From assembly GCA_964023275.1 (NCBI GenBank), contig OZ029916.1, positions 18,541,686 to 18,605,685 of the forward strand: a stretch of DNA of 64,000 bases, given 5' to 3'. The position numbers and the translations under genes were made by a program. The notes under the pieces are model-generated. The model searched no databases. It saw nothing but the letters and a program-made list of their open reading frames with translations, and was not told the origin of the DNA. Positions 59,839 to 64,000 of the stretch are shown one piece after another. The DNA is from Norana najaformis (taxonomy: Eukaryota > Annelida > Clitellata > Crassiclitellata > Hormogastridae). How positions within the stretch are numbered: the stretch's first letter is position 1; every line of letters starts with the position of its first letter.

Positions 59839-60059
59839 CTGCGAACAGTTACAAGGTCATAAGGTCAAACTCAGACTTCGTTACACAAAATGTGGTCAAG
59901 CCAAGTGGAAAACGCTTATCTAGAGAAAGAAGAAGAGCAATTCCTTTCAGTAACCAACGACAAGAGGCAGAAATGGGTATGAAATGTGTAGCGACTTCAT
60001 TTTTCTTAGCATCGGTATATGAGGGTGAGTGGCCAGTCTCTCCCTCGCCGCCGCATCTT

Positions 60060-60240
60060 ACCATTTAGTCTACGGTCAATGTACTCATTTTTGACTGAGT
60101 TTGCAAAGGGTGTAAGTGGGGGGAATCTCGAGACACCTTTCTGCCCTGACGGGAGTTTGAACCCGCGACCTCTGGTTTGATAACGTGGCATAAATTCAAA
60201 CACCCATTTTGCAACAGTTTCACCAAACTATTGATTACAC
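60060..60240 (-). mobile_element. tRNA-derived SINE-like element
   Basis: The minus strand has TAGTTTGGTGAAACTGTTGC (A-box-like) and GCGGGTTCAAACTCCCG (a strong B box). The spacing is wider than in a tRNA, so this is a tRNA-like repeat and not a tRNA gene. Confidence 0.5.
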
Positions 60241-60529
60241 AGAGTAAGTGCATGAATTACGGGACGCGAAACAGGTTTAAAGAAAACATTTGGAAAGGAA
60301 TTAATGTCGCTCCATTTATTTTCCTATGTTATCACAAAAAAGAAACTATAGATAGCATAGAAAGTATGCACATAGGCTTCATACTGTAGACATGCATATG
60401 CACATGAAGACATAAGCCTACATATGCACATGAAGACACAGGTCTGCAAATGCATACGAAGGTATATGCCTACAAATGCATATGCGTGCATACGTCTACT
60501 AATGGATAAAGAGACATAGGCCTGGATAC

Positions 60530-61288
60530 ACATAGACGGTTCTAGGACAATAACCCCCTGGACAATTACCACCCGGACAATAACCCCCGGACAATAACCC
60601 CCATGCAAATAACCCCCCGGACAGTAACCCCCTACACTGATATATTAATTATATAAATATACCAATAATGTATATTAATCATACAGTTTATATATTAATT
60701 TATTAGACATATATTGGAGAACCATGCAACGTTACAGTATGAAATTAAATGTGTAACAGAAAATGCTGTTTATTGTTTATTAGTTTATTGAACTTAAAAG
60801 GAAAGGTTGTGAGCTATTCCACGTAGATAGTCAAGAACATTGCGCTCATTGTAGTTGCTAATGACAGCCAAAATCCGTGCATTGGAGTCAGCATACTTCT
60901 TCCTTGGGGGTTTGTGATGGGTGACCAGCCAGAAATTGTCCAATATTTAGTTTTGAATGTTTGGTAATTCTTTCATGTCTACTCTGTGCCCAGTTGTCTA
61001 ATAATTGTCAATTGTCTAATAATTAGTTTTTGATGTCAATTGTCTAATAATTAGTTTTTGATGTATGGTAAGTCTTTCATGTCTACTCTCTGCCCAGTTG
61101 TCTAATAATTGTCTAATAATTAGTTTTTGATGTATGGTAAGTCTTTCATGTCTACTCTTTACTGTATAGGGGGGTAATTGTCCGGGGGGTAATTGTCCGG
61201 GGGGTTATTTGCATGGGGGCAATTGTCCGGGGGTAATTGTCCGGGTGGTAATTGTCCAGGGGGTTATTGTCCTGTTACCCACATAGAC
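60530..61288. mobile_element. MITE with array-like terminal inverted repeats
   Basis: The element proper spans 60538-61280 (743 bp) and is flanked by an 8-bp direct repeat ACATAGAC (60530-60537 and 61281-61288). Both ends, about 95 bp each, are inverted copies made of repeated GGACAATAACCCCC-type units with a central ATGCAAATAACCCCCC. The interior is AT-rich with its own tandem repeat (TCTAATAATTAGTTTTTGATG, 60990-61140) and no transposase frame. An 8-bp duplication is compatible with hAT, P or related superfamilies. Confidence 0.82.
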
Positions 61289-61599
61289 AAATAGTGGCGA
61301 TAGCGAGGACTGTTTTAATATCATCGCCTCAACACAGAGACGACTGTGAAGTGGTTTACCTTTACATTTGTGCTTTTTTACGAGTCTGTTTTGCAGTTCT
61401 TTAACTACGGACCTTGAATTCTGAGACGCCGACTGATTCCATCCACTCAAGCGACTGTCACCAACTGAATGTGGCTTCACTTTGTAACGCCCACCGACTG
61501 ATTATCATGCCACGTGGACTGAGAAAAATTTCCTTTCAAAGTCTTCACATAGATTAGATTAGATTGGTTTAAAATAGATTATATAGAAAGTGTTATATG

Positions 61600-61705
61600 C
61601 AAACATGCATGCATGTATACTTAGGTACATATATACATACATGCCTACATACATACATACATGCATACATACATACGTACATATATACATATGTAGGTAC
61701 GTACC
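61600..61705. repeat. CATA microsatellite
   Basis: Short CATACATG tetranucleotide repeats similar to those at 47490-47885. Confidence 0.85.
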
Positions 61706-61844
61706 TATGTGCATACAGCATATCATATCAGTGTCGATGTGTCCTGCGCATTGGAGTCGTGTGTGTGTTTCTGCTTGGAGGCCATTTGCTAAGCATGAGT
61801 CGGGAGCGTGATCGCGTAAGTCATTGTCTACAGCAGCGACTAAT

Positions 61845-61891
<47 letters not shown>

Positions 61892-61977
61892 GAGGCAGGA
61901 GCAGCAGAAGAAGAAGAAGAAGAAAAAGAAGAAGAAGAAGGAACGAGAACAGCAGCAGCAGCAGCAGCAGCAGCAGG
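61845..61977. repeat. Compound trinucleotide repeat CAG-AAG-CAG
   Basis: About 15 CAG units, an AAG tract with few interruptions (about 61903-61940), then about nine more CAG units. Poly-Gln, poly-Leu and poly-Ala frames across it have no supporting exon structure. Confidence 0.95.
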
Positions 61978-62134
61978 ACCTCCTTTTCTCTCGCCAGGCG
62001 GCGCACCAGTAGCTAAAGCAATAAGGACGAGTGTCAGGGTCTTTTGCTGTACTGCTGTTGGTCTGTGTCTGTTGATGTCTTTGTGTTCGTCTAAATCTGT
62101 CTGCGTATGCACAGATCACTATATTATCACTATA

Positions 62135-62465
62135 TCTGTCTGTCTGTCTGTCTGTCTATGTGCCTGCATGTGTCTTTATGTGTATCAGTGCGTCTGGCTC
62201 TGTCTGTATCTGTCTGTGTCTGCATGTGTCTGTGTGTGTGTCTGTCTGTCAGTCGGATGGGCATCTGTCTGTGTGTCTGTATCTTTGTCTGTTTGTCTGT
62301 CTGTGTCTGCCTGTCTGCCTGCCTGCCTGTCTGTCTGTGTGTCTGTATCTTTGTCTGTGTGTCTGTGTGTCTGTGCCTGCCTGTCTGCCTACCTGCCTGC
62401 CTGTCTGTCTGCCTGCCTGTCTGTCTGTCTGTCTGTCTGTCTGTCTGCCTGTCTGTCTGTCTGTC
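62135..62465. repeat. (TGTC)n / CTGCC microsatellite
   Basis: More than 300 bp of TGTC, TGCC and TGTG tetranucleotides. The Cys/Val/Leu-rich and Asp-Arg-Gln-Thr-rich frames are artefacts. Confidence 0.95.
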
Positions 62466-62469
62466 GGAT

Positions 62470-64000
62470 AGGCCTCTGTCTTCAGTTGCTGCGAACCCTT
62501 GTAGCCATAAATTGGTAGAGGTGAACACTTGGTCCGTCCGAATTCCGACGGCGCCACCATCACCAGCCGACTCCACCGCATGGACCCCTAAATCTCGAAC
62601 CGGTCGTCACCGCACAACACCCGCTGCCTTCTCCCTCTCTGGCTCAACCACGCAGGTCCCATATGACACCTACTAAATATCCCACTCATACACTCCTATA
62701 CCATATGTATGATTGACATGTATATATTCATTATACATAGTCATGTATAAATATATACATGCATGTTCACATTTAAGTAAAGGTATATCATATATACATC
62801 GTGCATATATACGTATACTTGTATACTTGCATAAGCAAATATTTATGCCAACGTATATATAGATTTACATTATGTATATGTTACTTCTACTGGCCTCGAT
62901 TTAGGCATTGTGTATACATATATACGCATACGTCTATGCATGAACACATGTACTGATGCATATGTACCGATACATATGCAGTGATCCATATGTCCTGTGT
63001 CGAGTGCAGACCAAGTGTTGGCCTCTGGGAGTTGGATCTTCTGCCATTGGGGAGGGGGGACTGAGACTGCGGAAAGACTTCTGAACGAAAAGTAGGATCA
63101 TACAGAAGCAACAGGCCTAAAGGAATGCATCATGATACACGCAGATTTGCAGACAAAAGGAAAAGAACCTGCGTTCGATTTTGGTGTTTGAAGAGCCGTC
63201 GGTTTATTGGGGGTTTTCGGATTAAATGATTAAGCAATTCGGAAACCGCCATTCCGCAAAGCTTAAGGCCAGATAACACACACACAAACACAGGCAAACA
63301 CGCACACAGACACTCAGATACACCAAGACACCTGGATGCACTCACGCACACAAACACACAGTAGCACATAATCATATGCACAGACACACATTAAAAAATA
63401 CACCCGGCGCCCACAACTCATCCATCCGTCCTTTTTCAGGGTCGGCTAATGAACGCCGACAGAAGCTACAAGAGCCTAAAAAGGCTTCTTGTTGTAGAAT
63501 TGCTGCGGTTGTGTTTGCGCCTCAGCCGATTGATCGTTTGGCCTTAGGACCAAGCTCACCTATGTTTACCTTTCCCATTTTAGGCTCTTATGCAAAGACA
63601 GCCGGGAAAGATTCCAGTGCCACTGGCGCCCTGCAACGATCACGGCTGTAAAAAGTACTCTATGGGAGCATCAGAATGCGACACACAGGGTTGTCCACCC
63701 GTCCTCATATGCCGAGACTAAGAAAATTAAGTCGAAAAAACTTCATACAAATAGCTTCTATTGGCCTCCCCCACCCGCTCTTTAAATGATCTCTGACAAC
63801 CTATATCTCACATCCATCCATTCATCCATCCATCCAGTTATCCATGCATTCATCCATCCATACACATATATATACCGGCATATATACATATATACACATG
63901 TATATATACACCACACATATATATAACCAAATCAAACTATAATAACATAAGCCAACATGTAACGTAACATACATAGTATGTGTGTGTTACATGCTCAGTA
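62470..64000. other. No recognised gene
   Basis: The expected N-terminal P450 exon was looked for on the minus strand here and not found. The plus frame 63376-63651 has no family resemblance. CA repeats occur near 63275-63390, and ATCC and ATAT repeats near 63810-63920. Confidence 0.35.

Noticed and set aside
8080..60240. Four tRNA-like segments as functional tRNA genes
   Set aside because: They keep A/B-box-like sequence but lack a plausible acceptor stem and continue into repeat bodies, as tRNA-derived SINEs do.
61559..62119. Poly-Gln, poly-Ala and poly-Leu frames
   Set aside because: They only translate the CAG/AAG simple repeat; no exon context.
62072..62676. Cys-Val-Leu-Ser-rich frames up to 189 codons
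   Set aside because: Translation of the TGTC microsatellite on both strands.
62470..62680. Minus-strand candidate for the missing P450 first exon
   Set aside because: No Pro-Gly-Pro hinge, no mitochondrial leader and no in-phase donor could be found; the frames are interrupted.

Overview
The window is animal nuclear DNA, probably from a mollusc. It is AT-rich, genes are split into many short exons by GT-AG introns, and microsatellites, minisatellites, SINE-like copies and decayed non-LTR retrotransposons are abundant. The mollusc assignment is an inference from the character of the P450 and the repeats. I see no prokaryotic operon, CRISPR array, rRNA or true tRNA gene.

Three protein genes can be read through their splice junctions. 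(1) The 3' end of a glypican (plus strand, exons at 6074-6200, 8502-8670 and 10929-11188), with clustered Ser-Gly glycosaminoglycan sites and a C-terminal GPI signal; its upstream exons are not recognisable here. (2) A complete NPC1 (Niemann-Pick C1) sterol transporter gene (plus strand, 21 exons, 17850-42258). All phases join into one frame of 1327 residues, from the signal peptide through the N-terminal sterol-binding domain and the sterol-sensing domain to a stop codon. (3) A mitochondrial-clan cytochrome P450 (minus strand, eight exons, 59838 down to 52356); the N-terminal exon or exons are missing or unrecognised. NPC1 and the P450 converge, with about 10 kb of repeat-rich intergenic DNA between their stop codons. 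One gene delivers sterol from lysosomes and the other belongs to a clan that hydroxylates sterols and steroids, so the pairing is suggestive; no functional link can be shown from sequence.

Layout: 1-1.2 kb decayed transposase-like gene (minus); 1.2-6 kb repeats; 6-11.2 kb glypican 3' end; 11.2-17.3 kb intergenic with SINE and LINE pieces; 17.5-17.9 kb NPC1 promoter and first exon; 17.9-42.3 kb NPC1, whose introns hold two minisatellites, several LINE fragments, a tRNA-like SINE and a TA-flanked MITE; 42.3-43.9 kb likely NPC1 3' UTR; 43.9-52.3 kb intergenic with an inverted-repeat-bounded segment and a CATA array; 52.4-59.8 kb P450; 60-64 kb a tRNA-like SINE, a 743-bp MITE with 8-bp target duplications, and long simple repeats.

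The observations most worth checking are a P450 intron whose donor must be GA to restore the heme-loop reading frame, two GC-AG introns in NPC1, the 743-bp MITE whose terminal inverted repeats are arrays of GGACAATAACCCCC, the ~21-copy minisatellite ending about 80 bp before NPC1 exon 2, and an NPC1 tail without the usual di-leucine lysosomal signal.
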